DNA from: Bacteroidota bacterium
GTDB taxonomy: Bacteria > Bacteroidota > Bacteroidia > Cytophagales > Cyclobacteriaceae
Direction: 5' to 3'
NCBI GenBank assembly: GCA_013285945.1
Contig: JABDGP010000007.1
Span: forward strand, 1-64,000
Length of the DNA: 64,000 nt
Position 1 is the first letter of the stretch; each line of letters begins with the position of its first letter. The position numbers and the translations under genes are program-made. Positions 27,668 to 36,294 of this stretch are shown piece after piece. The notes beneath the pieces were generated by a model. It did not search any database. It was not told the origin of the DNA and saw only the letters and a list, made by a program, of their open reading frames with translations.

Positions 27668-27709
27668 TTTAAATAAATAGTTTAATAGAGTACAAACATA
27701 AAATTATTG

Positions 27710-29110
27710 TCAAGTTCTCTCGGAAATAGCACTTTCATTTTTTGAGTATTCAAAAAAATATTTAAACATCAAGAAGCCTAAGAAAATTGCCTGAGGCACT
27801 TCCAAATAATTTTCAAAAAAAGAAAATATCACAAAAAACAAAACCAAAATAGCACATGCGTAAGCGTATGACGCCTTTAATGAATTGCTCTCTGTTGTCC
27901 TTTTTTGAAATATCCTTTTAATCCCCTTTATAAAGAAGATTATTACTGCGAACAAAATCAAGAATAGAATCCAGCCAAACTCAGTTATAATTGACAAAAT
28001 CGAAAAAAAAGGCCTTGCCATTGTTGAGTTACCGTACTTTGGAACATTTGTGGCAACCTCTTCCCAATAGGGGTAAACATATTTTGCAAACGCCAATGAT
28101 GAACGCTCTTCCAAAAGCGGCAACTTCTGTGGGTCATTAAAATCACCGAAGTATTTACCCGTTCCAATTAATCCTGCTCTGCTGGAGTATTGGCCAGGTC
28201 CCAACCCTATCAAGATCACCCATGGGAAGTCTTTTGGCAATTCAATGACTGAATTTAAAGCTACAGTAGCTTTGGGTGATTCACCAGAAGTCAATTTTTC
28301 AAAATAATGTGAAATCAGGCTAAAGTTTTTAGGCTGCGTGAATATTGTCAATGAAATCACAATGGTCAAAAGGAAGACAATTAGTACCCTTGAGATACTC
28401 AGTCCTTTTAAGAGCAAGCCAAAATAGATTGACACCAGAATTATAGCCAAGAGAAATGCTATGAACAGATGCCAAATAGAGGCCAGAACTAAGGCTGTAA
28501 AACCAAGGAGGCATACCCCTAATCCATTTTTCTTATAAACCGCATACGGCGTATAAAATAACAGTAGCAAAAGTAGATTGGTGGTATATATCTGATTATT
28601 AAAATTGCCTAAGGGATTTAAAAATGACAATGGATTTAAAGTGCCCTGGACAATATCCCCTGTGGCAGAATCAAAATTACCACCATTTAAAACGAGATAA
28701 ATAAAAATCTGAAATACGCCAAGCAGGGATTGTACTACAATAACTATGCGGATTACCTTGATGTACTTCAAAAAATCTTCTTCCCGAAAGTTCAGATTAG
28801 CCGGTAGTATGAGAAAGAAAATAAATGAACTGTAGGTAAGTAAAATCAAAATAGAGTTTTGGATTACAAATTCTTCTTTTACAAACTGGTAAAAACCGAT
28901 ATAAAGACAAACAACTATGAAGTAGCAAAAGAGATATAAGAGTAGTCTCACTAAGGTAGCCCCGGAATTAGCACGAATAATGAACCATGCTATGCACAAA
29001 AAGGGAGCAAGGTAGCCGATTACTTTGGAGGGAAGCGAAATAGTAACTATACCTAGTATGAATACCTCGAAAAAAGCTTTCCGATAATTGTTTGATACTG
29101 AAGCACTCAA
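27710..29110 (-). CDS. O-antigen polymerase-like polytopic membrane protein
   Basis: A 466-residue inner-membrane protein with about twelve predicted helices and one larger hydrophilic periplasmic loop (about 285-370; WVILIGLGPGQYSSRAGL, YGNSTMARPFF). The layout is that of a Wzy polymerase. It lacks the H-NQF motif of the two ligase-like proteins, so it is the best candidate for the actual repeat-unit polymerase. Wzy proteins are poorly conserved, so this rests on topology and on the neighbouring flippase and glycosyltransferases. Confidence 0.75.
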   Translation of the reverse strand: MSASVSNNYRKAFFEVFILGIVTISLPSKVIGYLAPFLCIAWFIIRANSGATLVRLLLYLFCYFIVVCLYIGFYQFVKEEFVIQNSILILLTYSSFIFFLILPANLNFREEDFLKYIKVIRIVIVVQSLLGVFQIFIYLVLNGGNFDSATGDIVQGTLNPLSFLNPLGNFNNQIYTTNLLLLLLFYTPYAVYKKNGLGVCLLGFTALVLASIWHLFIAFLLAIILVSIYFGLLLKGLSISRVLIVFLLTIVISLTIFTQPKNFSLISHYFEKLTSGESPKATVALNSVIELPKDFPWVILIGLGPGQYSSRAGLIGTGKYFGDFNDPQKLPLLEERSSLAFAKYVYPYWEEVATNVPKYGNSTMARPFFSILSIITEFGWILFLILFAVIIFFIKGIKRIFQKRTTESNSLKASYAYACAILVLFFVIFSFFENYLEVPQAIFLGFLMFKYFFEYSKNESAISERT

Positions 29111-29114
29111 GGTC

Positions 29115-30209
29115 TTAAGGCGTTTTAAAAATCTCCTCCATATTCTTTTGGAATTTTACTAGTGTGAAATTATCCAAAAAATGGTTACGTCCAGCTTCAC
29201 CCATTTTTTGTCGCAGCGATGAGTCCAGGATCAAGATTTTCAGCTTGTCTACTAACTCATCTACATTTCTCGGCTTAACTAAAAAACCACTTTCCCCATT
29301 TTTAACAACCGATGGTATTCCTCTCCATGTCGTTGCTACAACAGGTAAGGCAAACTGCATTGCTTCCAATAATACCACTCCAAAGGTCTCGGCCTCAAAA
29401 AAAGTCGGGAAGCAAAAAATATCCGTATCACTGAAAATTCTAAATTTTGGATCGCCTGAAAGCACGCCCAGAAAAAGGACATAGTCCTCCAATTGGTGAT
29501 CTTGTATGAAGTTCTTTACTCTATTCTCGAATTCCTTAGACTCGAATTTTCCCATTATCTCTATTTGAAATTTTAATCTAAACAGTTTTAATTTCTCACA
29601 AGCCTCCAATAAAATTAATACTCCCTTTGATTCCTTGATTACCCCTACAAAGAGAATCGTCACGAGGGTATCATTTGGTCGGAGTGTGGCACTCCCCCTA
29701 AAATTATCCTCTATTCCATAAGGTATTATCACCTCTCTCTTTGCGTTTAGGTTTTTTCCATCGTGGGGGTTAAATTCAGAAAGCAGAATGGCACAATCTA
29801 CATCTGAGTATGCCAGCATATAAAAAAAGCGGGGCAGTCGGGATTTAAAAACAAATTCGGAGAGGCCGCCAGCATGAAAATGAAAAATGACTTTCTTGAA
29901 CAGCCACCGAGTACTTCCAAGAATGATTAAATCCCTAATAATGGGTACCCTATCAGGCCCTGCAGGAGGATAGTATAAAACTGTAGCATTCTTAAATATT
30001 CTGATAACGTAAATTCTTAAAATGATTTGTATAAGGTGAATAATCTTATAAAAATTTACGCGACCGATTTCGTCCATCTCCTTCGAGAAGGACATCTTTA
30101 CATGAAATAATTTTATCCCATCATATTGCCCTTCCAAAATCTTTGCAATCATGATGGATTGCCCTCCGTAAGGAGGAGGTGTCTGACCAACAAAAACTAT
30201 ATTTTTCAT
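29115..30209 (-). CDS. Family 4 glycosyltransferase
   Basis: GT-B enzyme of 364 residues. The N-terminal domain starts NIVFVGQTPPPYGGQS; the C-terminal domain contains ILFVGVIKESKGVLILLEA and the donor-binding FFEAETFGVVLLEAMQ motif (E-x7-E), followed by VVATTWRGIPSVVKNGESGFLV. It is a retaining transferase acting on the cytoplasmic face of the membrane; donor unknown. It sits between the polymerase-like gene and a second transferase-like gene. Confidence 0.93.
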   Translation of the reverse strand: MKNIVFVGQTPPPYGGQSIMIAKILEGQYDGIKLFHVKMSFSKEMDEIGRVNFYKIIHLIQIILRIYVIRIFKNATVLYYPPAGPDRVPIIRDLIILGSTRWLFKKVIFHFHAGGLSEFVFKSRLPRFFYMLAYSDVDCAILLSEFNPHDGKNLNAKREVIIPYGIEDNFRGSATLRPNDTLVTILFVGVIKESKGVLILLEACEKLKLFRLKFQIEIMGKFESKEFENRVKNFIQDHQLEDYVLFLGVLSGDPKFRIFSDTDIFCFPTFFEAETFGVVLLEAMQFALPVVATTWRGIPSVVKNGESGFLVKPRNVDELVDKLKILILDSSLRQKMGEAGRNHFLDNFTLVKFQKNMEEIFKTP

Positions 30210-30245
30210 CCTTACTTAGTGAGTCATTCTTCCCACACAACTGAC

Positions 30246-31649
30246 CTAATTATTGCGGTGTATATTTAAATTGCTGGTTTTCAAATATTCATTCACCGGA
30301 CTAAGTAAGAGGGATATGTTTTCCCTATTTAAGCAATTAATGCTCATGTAGTTAAAGTTTCCCTCAAAACACATTTTTGAGTAAAGATTAAAAGTCTCAT
30401 TTTTTGAGCCGCTTACCTGTTTCTTCTGAAGTGATTTCACTTTTTCTTCTAACTCAAAATATGAATTTACCTTTTCACAACCAGGATAATTTTGAAAAAA
30501 GACTTCTCCTAATACATATACAGGGACTTTCTTAGTTAAAGCCTCAAAGCCGACGGTACTTGTTAGGGTCACGACTGCATCAAAATTTTCCAGGTTATCC
30601 TTTAAATTATAATATGGATCTAATAAGACCACGTTGGGGAGCTGCTTTATTTTTTTATAAAATCGCAAGCTATTATTCCCGACATTGCTCTTATGTTCTT
30701 TTACAACGAGAATGCAATTTTCTGGCAATGAGAATGCCAAGTTTTTAATTAGATTAATCTCATTTCCATCGTAGTACTTTGCCATTATACTCGTTGAGGC
30801 TTCCGGGTAGAAATGAAGTGGATAGACGACATAAACTTTGGCTGATTGGAATTTTATATCCGCTTGATATACTTTCAATATTTTTCGATAATAGATGTCT
30901 GAAAGAATTCTCCTAATTGCAATTTTATAAACTTTGAAGAGATAGGATTTTGTATTGCCAACCTCTAATGAATGAAATGATCTTAGAAAAAGGAAGCGAA
31001 TCATCTCTTTATAAAACGACATCGTTAAAAGGAAATATTTTCGCTGAAATAACCCTCCAAATTGAGAGTTCTTCATATAATCAGGAATTGCATCCGGCAA
31101 CAAGTATTCCTCAGGAGCTTGGTTATTTCTTAACACCATGTTACCAGTTATATCGGTGTGTATATTGAAATGATAAGGAATTCGTGCAGCCATAAAACCG
31201 AAATACGGAATATTATTGGCACGTGCTTGCTCATATGCCAGATAAAGGAAAGAGTTTGATACTCCTTCTGAAATAACCAATGAAACATCATTTTCCTTCA
31301 AAATTATTTGAAAGAAAAACTTGACTCTTTTAAAAACATCTACACCATTCAGGGGCTTGTCAAATTGGTACGATTGCCTTGAAAAGCTGGCATAATATGA
31401 CCAGTTGTTAAAATCCAAATCTTCATATTCCCCTTTTTCTATCTTTCTTTCCAAAAAATTATTGAGGTAATAAACCTTACCAATTCTACTAAGATTTACT
31501 TTCTTAAAGCTCTCGTAAAACGGAGTTGTCACAGCAAAAAAAATGCTATGGCCATTCTCTTTTAGCATTTCTCCCATTTTATAGCACAATTCGGTATAAT
31601 AACCGGCGCATTCGGGTAGTAAAAATAATATCCCTTTTGAACTCATCAT
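30246..31649 (-). CDS. Capsule-polysaccharide-type glycosyltransferase-like protein
   Basis: The 467-residue protein looks like a GT-B fold protein of the capsule polysaccharide synthesis (KpsS/KpsC) type: YPLHFYPEASTS, VVKEHKSNVGNNSLRFY, VVLLDPYYNLKDNLENFDAVVTLTSTVGFEALTKKVPVYVLGEVFF. In that family the segment around the KEH and TSTVGFEAL elements binds the CMP-sugar. It could therefore be the transferase for the nonulosonic acid made upstream, but this is inference. Start is ATG at 31649, with a second ATG next to it. Confidence 0.7.
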   Translation of the reverse strand: MMSSKGILFLLPECAGYYTELCYKMGEMLKENGHSIFFAVTTPFYESFKKVNLSRIGKVYYLNNFLERKIEKGEYEDLDFNNWSYYASFSRQSYQFDKPLNGVDVFKRVKFFFQIILKENDVSLVISEGVSNSFLYLAYEQARANNIPYFGFMAARIPYHFNIHTDITGNMVLRNNQAPEEYLLPDAIPDYMKNSQFGGLFQRKYFLLTMSFYKEMIRFLFLRSFHSLEVGNTKSYLFKVYKIAIRRILSDIYYRKILKVYQADIKFQSAKVYVVYPLHFYPEASTSIMAKYYDGNEINLIKNLAFSLPENCILVVKEHKSNVGNNSLRFYKKIKQLPNVVLLDPYYNLKDNLENFDAVVTLTSTVGFEALTKKVPVYVLGEVFFQNYPGCEKVNSYFELEEKVKSLQKKQVSGSKNETFNLYSKMCFEGNFNYMSINCLNRENISLLLSPVNEYLKTSNLNIHRNN

Positions 31650-31665
31650 GAGAACTCGTTAGCTT

Positions 31666-33114
31666 CTAGTTTCTATTCTTTATTTTAATCAAACTAAATA
31701 TTTTCTCCTTCTCCTTTTTAGTTAATACTGAAGACAAAAAGAGGCTCAACAATGTTACCATACTTAATGGAATGACTTTTAGGAAATTTGAGAAATCAAA
31801 GAAGTTAAGTATGACCACTGTGAAAGTGAGAATCAAAGTAATTTTTAGAAGCCCCCAAAGATTAAGGTACACAAAATCGATCATTCCCCTCTGCCTAATC
31901 AGTAAGCAGATAAATATAAATGCATAAGAACCCAGTGAAGAATATATCGCGCCATAAACCGAATAGTAAGGAATCAAAAAAATAGCAAATAGAAATGAAA
32001 GCGAAATACCAACGGAGTATATTATTCCCAAGTATAGAGTCTTACCGTCTTTTAAAAAACGCTGCTCAAATACGATAATAATGATTCGCAAGAGCGGAAA
32101 AAAGATGAGTAGGGGAATATAGTCGCCTGCAACAAGGTACTTTTCGGAGGCTACGATTTGAATGATATCGTATCTTAACATAAAAATAAATGGCACAATA
32201 AATATGATAGCTAAGATGGAATATTTAAGCATTATGTTATAAAATAACGCAGGCTTATCACCATCAGTTTGTTCTTCAAAAAAATAGGGAGAAAGTGTAG
32301 CGGTAATGGTGGAGATAAACATAAAAACAATCTCCATCAGCGTGTATGCTACAGAAAATATAGCCACATATTTTGCCCCATCATAAATATTAAGCTGAGT
32401 TCTTACAATTAATGGGATTCCCCACACACCGGCGAAATAGGGCAATAAAGGAATACAATATTTAAAGAGTCTGCCAAATGCATCTTTATCAACTTTGAAT
32501 GGAAATAATAAATTCCATTCTTTCCATGGAAAAGCTATTAAAAGAATTATGCACATACAGAGATTAAATACTACTAACACTTGAAGCAGAGTCAGCTTCA
32601 AAAAAAAAGAAAAAAAAACTGAAATGATTACCCATAAGGAGCCACGAAGAAATTGAAGAAAATTCTGAAAGTTGTTTTTCCCCAATCCATAATGATAAAA
32701 AAGAAATAAGGTCATTACTGCTGTTGTGGCAGTACCCGTTATTGTAAGGACAAGTTCCCTTTTAAACAAACTGAGATTTAACCATTTAGAAATCGAATTG
32801 TTAAATAGGATGATGGTAATTATGAAGACAAGGCTAATCAAAATGGTTACAGTCAATGATGCCCAAAATGCGCTGCTGGTTCTCTCTATACCTTCATTTA
32901 CACTTTTAAATAAGAATTGGTAAGTACCAAGTGTAAACACGTACATCAAAAAAGCTGAGAATGTAAGAAGCAGGGAAAGAGCACCAAACTCCTCCATTGA
33001 AAGATTTTTGGAGAAAAAGTAAACCCTGAGAAATCCAATAAAAAATGTGGAAAAGCTTAAAAAGGCAGAGATAAGTGTTTGAGCAAATAATCTCTTAAAA
33101 GGAATTGGGCTCAA
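31666..33114 (-). CDS. Polysaccharide flippase (Wzx-like)
   Basis: A 482-residue protein with twelve to fourteen hydrophobic helices and almost no soluble loops, of the polysaccharide-transporter branch of the MOP superfamily. The start (KRLFAQTLISAFLSFSTFFIGFLRVYFFSKNLSMEEFGALSLL) is typical for Wzx. It should flip the undecaprenyl-linked repeat unit to the periplasm. No symbol is given because Wzx sequences do not allow finer naming. Confidence 0.88.
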   Translation of the reverse strand: MSPIPFKRLFAQTLISAFLSFSTFFIGFLRVYFFSKNLSMEEFGALSLLLTFSAFLMYVFTLGTYQFLFKSVNEGIERTSSAFWASLTVTILISLVFIITIILFNNSISKWLNLSLFKRELVLTITGTATTAVMTLFLFYHYGLGKNNFQNFLQFLRGSLWVIISVFFSFFLKLTLLQVLVVFNLCMCIILLIAFPWKEWNLLFPFKVDKDAFGRLFKYCIPLLPYFAGVWGIPLIVRTQLNIYDGAKYVAIFSVAYTLMEIVFMFISTITATLSPYFFEEQTDGDKPALFYNIMLKYSILAIIFIVPFIFMLRYDIIQIVASEKYLVAGDYIPLLIFFPLLRIIIIVFEQRFLKDGKTLYLGIIYSVGISLSFLFAIFLIPYYSVYGAIYSSLGSYAFIFICLLIRQRGMIDFVYLNLWGLLKITLILTFTVVILNFFDFSNFLKVIPLSMVTLLSLFLSSVLTKKEKEKIFSLIKIKNRN

Positions 33115-33143
33115 AATGATTTAATTAATATCTTCAATAAAGC

Positions 33144-34136
33144 CTATATTTCAAATCGTTGAAATGAATAGGGATGTGCTTTCATAAACATTTTAACTTC
33201 TGGCTGTAGGTCATTTTTTAAATCTATATTTTCGTATGTTACTCCGAATAAACTATTTGTGAACTCAAATTGGATTAATAAACGCTCACCACTTTCTAAT
33301 ACTTTACCTTTATGAAGCCCTCTTGTATCTACTGCGAGGATTGTTCCTTTTACGCCTGTAATTTCTAAAATATCGTCCTTGGAAAAATTTTCAAATATTT
33401 CCTTGTCCTGAATTCTTCCATCCTTCCAAAGATTTTCAGGTAATCTTTTGTGACTTCCCCGGACATAACAATGAGGGCCGTTTTGGAGATTAACATCTGT
33501 CAAATAAATAAAAAATTTAATGAACTTAATCCTGTCCATATCAAAATGATATAACTGAGCTGCCTCAGAACTTGCTTCTTTCGAAAATGCTGCGCTCCAC
33601 CACATGGCAGTAAGATCTTGAATTGGTTTGCAGCCTAAATAGGCTTGAGCAACTGCAAATAAAGTGGGGTCTACGGTAAGCTTTTGAACAGTTGGATGCT
33701 TTAAAACAGTATGTTCATTAAATTGATACCGTGGAGACTGAACATTTTCCCGACGATACAATGATCTTTTTAATCCATCTTTGGATGGGGGCATTAATTC
33801 TGCCTCTGTCGAAAGCGCTAATTTAGTCAGTTCCTCAACTTTATCGGCGTCTAGTTTTGAATCAAAGATGAAGTACCCGTTCTTGGCTATATCCATCGCG
33901 ACTGATTGAATCTTATCCTTGCTCAGCCTTCCCAATATTCCAATAGATTCGTCACTAATAGAATATGGAGGATAGAGTCTACTTATTCGATGACTAACCA
34001 CATCATTGGACTTACCTTTTGTAAGTACGAATAATCTCCTAAAACTGACATAAGGGTACCAGTATGTTTTTTTCGTCATTTTAAAAACCCAATAACCCAA
34101 CCAGAACAAAGGGTAATAAATCAAATAGGTTCTCAT
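33144..34136 (-). CDS. Phytanoyl-CoA-dioxygenase (PhyH) family oxygenase
   Basis: Fe(II)/2-oxoglutarate oxygenase of 330 residues. Iron ligands are visible as H197 and D199 in YHFDMD and H275 in DTRGLHKG; R285 in GERLLIQFEF should bind 2-oxoglutarate. All elements of the active site are present, so the enzyme is probably functional. The first 25 residues are hydrophobic (LIYYPLFWLGYWVF) and may attach it to the membrane. Position between the flippase gene and the nonulosonic acid genes suggests hydroxylation of a sugar or lipid-linked intermediate. The substrate is unknown. Confidence 0.85.
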   Translation of the reverse strand: MRTYLIYYPLFWLGYWVFKMTKKTYWYPYVSFRRLFVLTKGKSNDVVSHRISRLYPPYSISDESIGILGRLSKDKIQSVAMDIAKNGYFIFDSKLDADKVEELTKLALSTEAELMPPSKDGLKRSLYRRENVQSPRYQFNEHTVLKHPTVQKLTVDPTLFAVAQAYLGCKPIQDLTAMWWSAAFSKEASSEAAQLYHFDMDRIKFIKFFIYLTDVNLQNGPHCYVRGSHKRLPENLWKDGRIQDKEIFENFSKDDILEITGVKGTILAVDTRGLHKGKVLESGERLLIQFEFTNSLFGVTYENIDLKNDLQPEVKMFMKAHPYSFQRFEI

Positions 34137-34189
34137 AATTTAAAGATTGGGATTTAGATGCTATATCAATTGTTGATCTCCAGAATTTT

Positions 34190-35230
34190 TCAAGTCCGGG
34201 ATCTAGTTAATGCAATTGTACTTAATCCAAGTGAATTGCTAACATTTGGACGATTCTTAATACAAAAACAAATCAAATTATACTTATTCATTTCATTTCC
34301 TAATGAGGCAACCAAAGCAAGGGCTTGTTCTGACAGAGCTATATTAGAAGTGCTTATTAGTAAAGAAAAATCAAAATTACCAGCATTAATCTTTAAGGTC
34401 CACTCATATTTTCCCTGCCATAAAACTACCACTTCCAGATCTTTTACATTTTTGTTTACAAGTCCTGAAAAATTAAGTGTGTCATAACTATCACCAGCCA
34501 ATACTACTAGAGCCTCATCGTGTACAAAAATAACATTTTCCTTTCTTGAGATTTTTAATGCATCTGCTTTTTGATCAAACCCGCGATAAAAATACGGCAA
34601 GTGTTCATCGGAATTACTCGAAATCGCGGGGAGTGGGGTGAATTCAAGCCTTCTCTTTACTTCCCTATTAGGTGACCCCACCTGAATACTATATGGGGAT
34701 ACATCTTTCGTAATCACAGTGTTTGCTCCAATCACTGCACCCCTCCCTATATACACACCTTGTTTGATAAATACACCATATCCAATCCAGCAGTCCTCTT
34801 CGACTCGGATTGGTTTTGAATGCTCTTTTCTTCCACTTTCTGAACTAAGAATCAAGGCGTCCTGATCTTTAATAAGCAATGAGGGGTAAGACTGGGCATA
34901 ATGATTTCCGGAACTAGCAAATATGTTAGCCGAAAACAAGCAGTGTCGCTCTATCACTACATCTCCCAAGAGTTTACATCCGTCATTTAAGGTTGAGTTA
35001 TCTTTGATGAGGATATGATTGTTTTCCCAAACATGTAATTCGCAGTTCCTTCCAACCCCGGCATTGTCTCCAATCCTGATTGATTGATTAGCCTTCGCTG
35101 TTCCTTCGGAAGAAAAAATGATCCGAGAGAATGCACCTATGCCCGACCCTTTTCCAATATGAAATTGGAATATGTTATTAATGTAAACACACTTTAAAAG
35201 CAGTTTTATTAAGTGCTTTACCTTGCTCAT
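34190..35230 (-). CDS. Hexapeptide acyltransferase with an unassigned C-terminal extension
   Basis: Residues 1 to about 215 form a left-handed beta-helix acyltransferase (hexapeptide rungs; GNHYAQ with likely catalytic His; IRVEEDCWIGYGVFIKQGVYIGRGAVIGANTVITKDV). The last 130 residues, after about 215, are not hexapeptide repeats and I do not recognise them; they contain GFDQKADALKISRKENVIFV and look alpha/beta. The gene overlaps pseI by four bases, which suggests a role in acylating the nonulosonic acid or its glycan. Confidence 0.78.
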   Translation of the reverse strand: MSKVKHLIKLLLKCVYINNIFQFHIGKGSGIGAFSRIIFSSEGTAKANQSIRIGDNAGVGRNCELHVWENNHILIKDNSTLNDGCKLLGDVVIERHCLFSANIFASSGNHYAQSYPSLLIKDQDALILSSESGRKEHSKPIRVEEDCWIGYGVFIKQGVYIGRGAVIGANTVITKDVSPYSIQVGSPNREVKRRLEFTPLPAISSNSDEHLPYFYRGFDQKADALKISRKENVIFVHDEALVVLAGDSYDTLNFSGLVNKNVKDLEVVVLWQGKYEWTLKINAGNFDFSLLISTSNIALSEQALALVASLGNEMNKYNLICFCIKNRPNVSNSLGLSTIALTRSRT

Positions 35231-36294
35231 GAAAGATTCAAAAAATCAAAACCCAAAGGGGAGCCACGTTTTATATCAGACCGAGCTCTTTTACCAAGCG
35301 CCATATCATAATACTTGGGGGGTAATCCATCACCTGGACGAATTATTCGAATGTTGTCCTTTGTCAGCAACTCTCCTGCTCTGATATCTTTGACTATATA
35401 TATTGACCTCTTGAACATCTTACTTTTTTCTTCGGCTTTTTGAACATCGAGTTGCACCTTTCCCATTGCCAGATAGGCTCTTTCACTTTCAATTACCAAT
35501 TGTTTCATTTCCTCGGGCTCCATACTAAATGTACTATCTACTCCGCCATCTGCTCTTCTGATGGTAAAATGCTTTTCAATTACTCTGGCACCTAATGCCA
35601 CTGATGCAATGCTTGCTCCAACTCCCATCGTATGGTCGCTCAAGCCAATGATGCAATCACGAAATATCTGTTGGAGAACCGGTATGGTTACTAGGTTTGT
35701 ATTTTCGGGAGTAGACGGGTATGTACTCGTACACTTGAGCAGTACGATCTTATTACATCCATTTTCTTTAAGAACCTGAACCGATTCGATGATATCCGCC
35801 AGATTAGCAATTCCAGTGCTCATAATTACTGGCTTGCCTGTCTGCGCTACTTTTTTGAGAAGATGATGGTCAGTATTCTCAAATGAAGCAATTTTATAGC
35901 ACGGAACATTTAAGGTCTCCAGAAAATCGACAGCTGTTTCATCAAACGGAGTACTAAAGCAAATTAGCCCAAGTTCGAGGGCATAATCGAATAACGGTTT
36001 ATGCCATTCCCACGGCGTGTGAGCCTCCTGATAAAGCTCATATAAGTTCCGTCCGTACCATAGAGATTTCTTATCTGTTATATCAAATAACCCACCGGTG
36101 TGGTTTATAGTCATGGTGTCGGCCGTATAGGTTTGTAATTTTACGGCATGTGCTCCGGTAGTTGCGGCAATTTTTAATATTTCCATAGCTCTATCTAATG
36201 AGCGATTGTGATTTCCGCTCATCTCGGCTATGATAAAAGGCTGGTGATCTGCCCCGATTAACCTGTCAGCAATTTTTATTTCAACTCCGTTCAT
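35227..36294 (-). CDS. pseI: Pseudaminic acid synthase
   Basis: NeuB-family enzyme that condenses a 6-deoxy-2,4-diacetamido hexose with phosphoenolpyruvate to form a nonulosonic acid. The 355 residues show IIAEMSGNHN, VKLQTYTADTMT, STPFDETAVDFLE, KIASFENTDHHLL, LLKCTSTYPS, GLSDHT and EKHFTIRRADGGVDSTFSMEP, followed by a SAF (antifreeze-like) domain with RIIRPGDGLPPKYYD. The TADTMTI and DGGVDSTFS segments favour PseI over NeuB. It overlaps both neighbours by four bases, so it is part of a tightly coupled module. Confidence 0.93.
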   Translation of the reverse strand: MNGVEIKIADRLIGADHQPFIIAEMSGNHNRSLDRAMEILKIAATTGAHAVKLQTYTADTMTINHTGGLFDITDKKSLWYGRNLYELYQEAHTPWEWHKPLFDYALELGLICFSTPFDETAVDFLETLNVPCYKIASFENTDHHLLKKVAQTGKPVIMSTGIANLADIIESVQVLKENGCNKIVLLKCTSTYPSTPENTNLVTIPVLQQIFRDCIIGLSDHTMGVGASIASVALGARVIEKHFTIRRADGGVDSTFSMEPEEMKQLVIESERAYLAMGKVQLDVQKAEEKSKMFKRSIYIVKDIRAGELLTKDNIRIIRPGDGLPPKYYDMALGKRARSDIKRGSPLGFDFLNLS

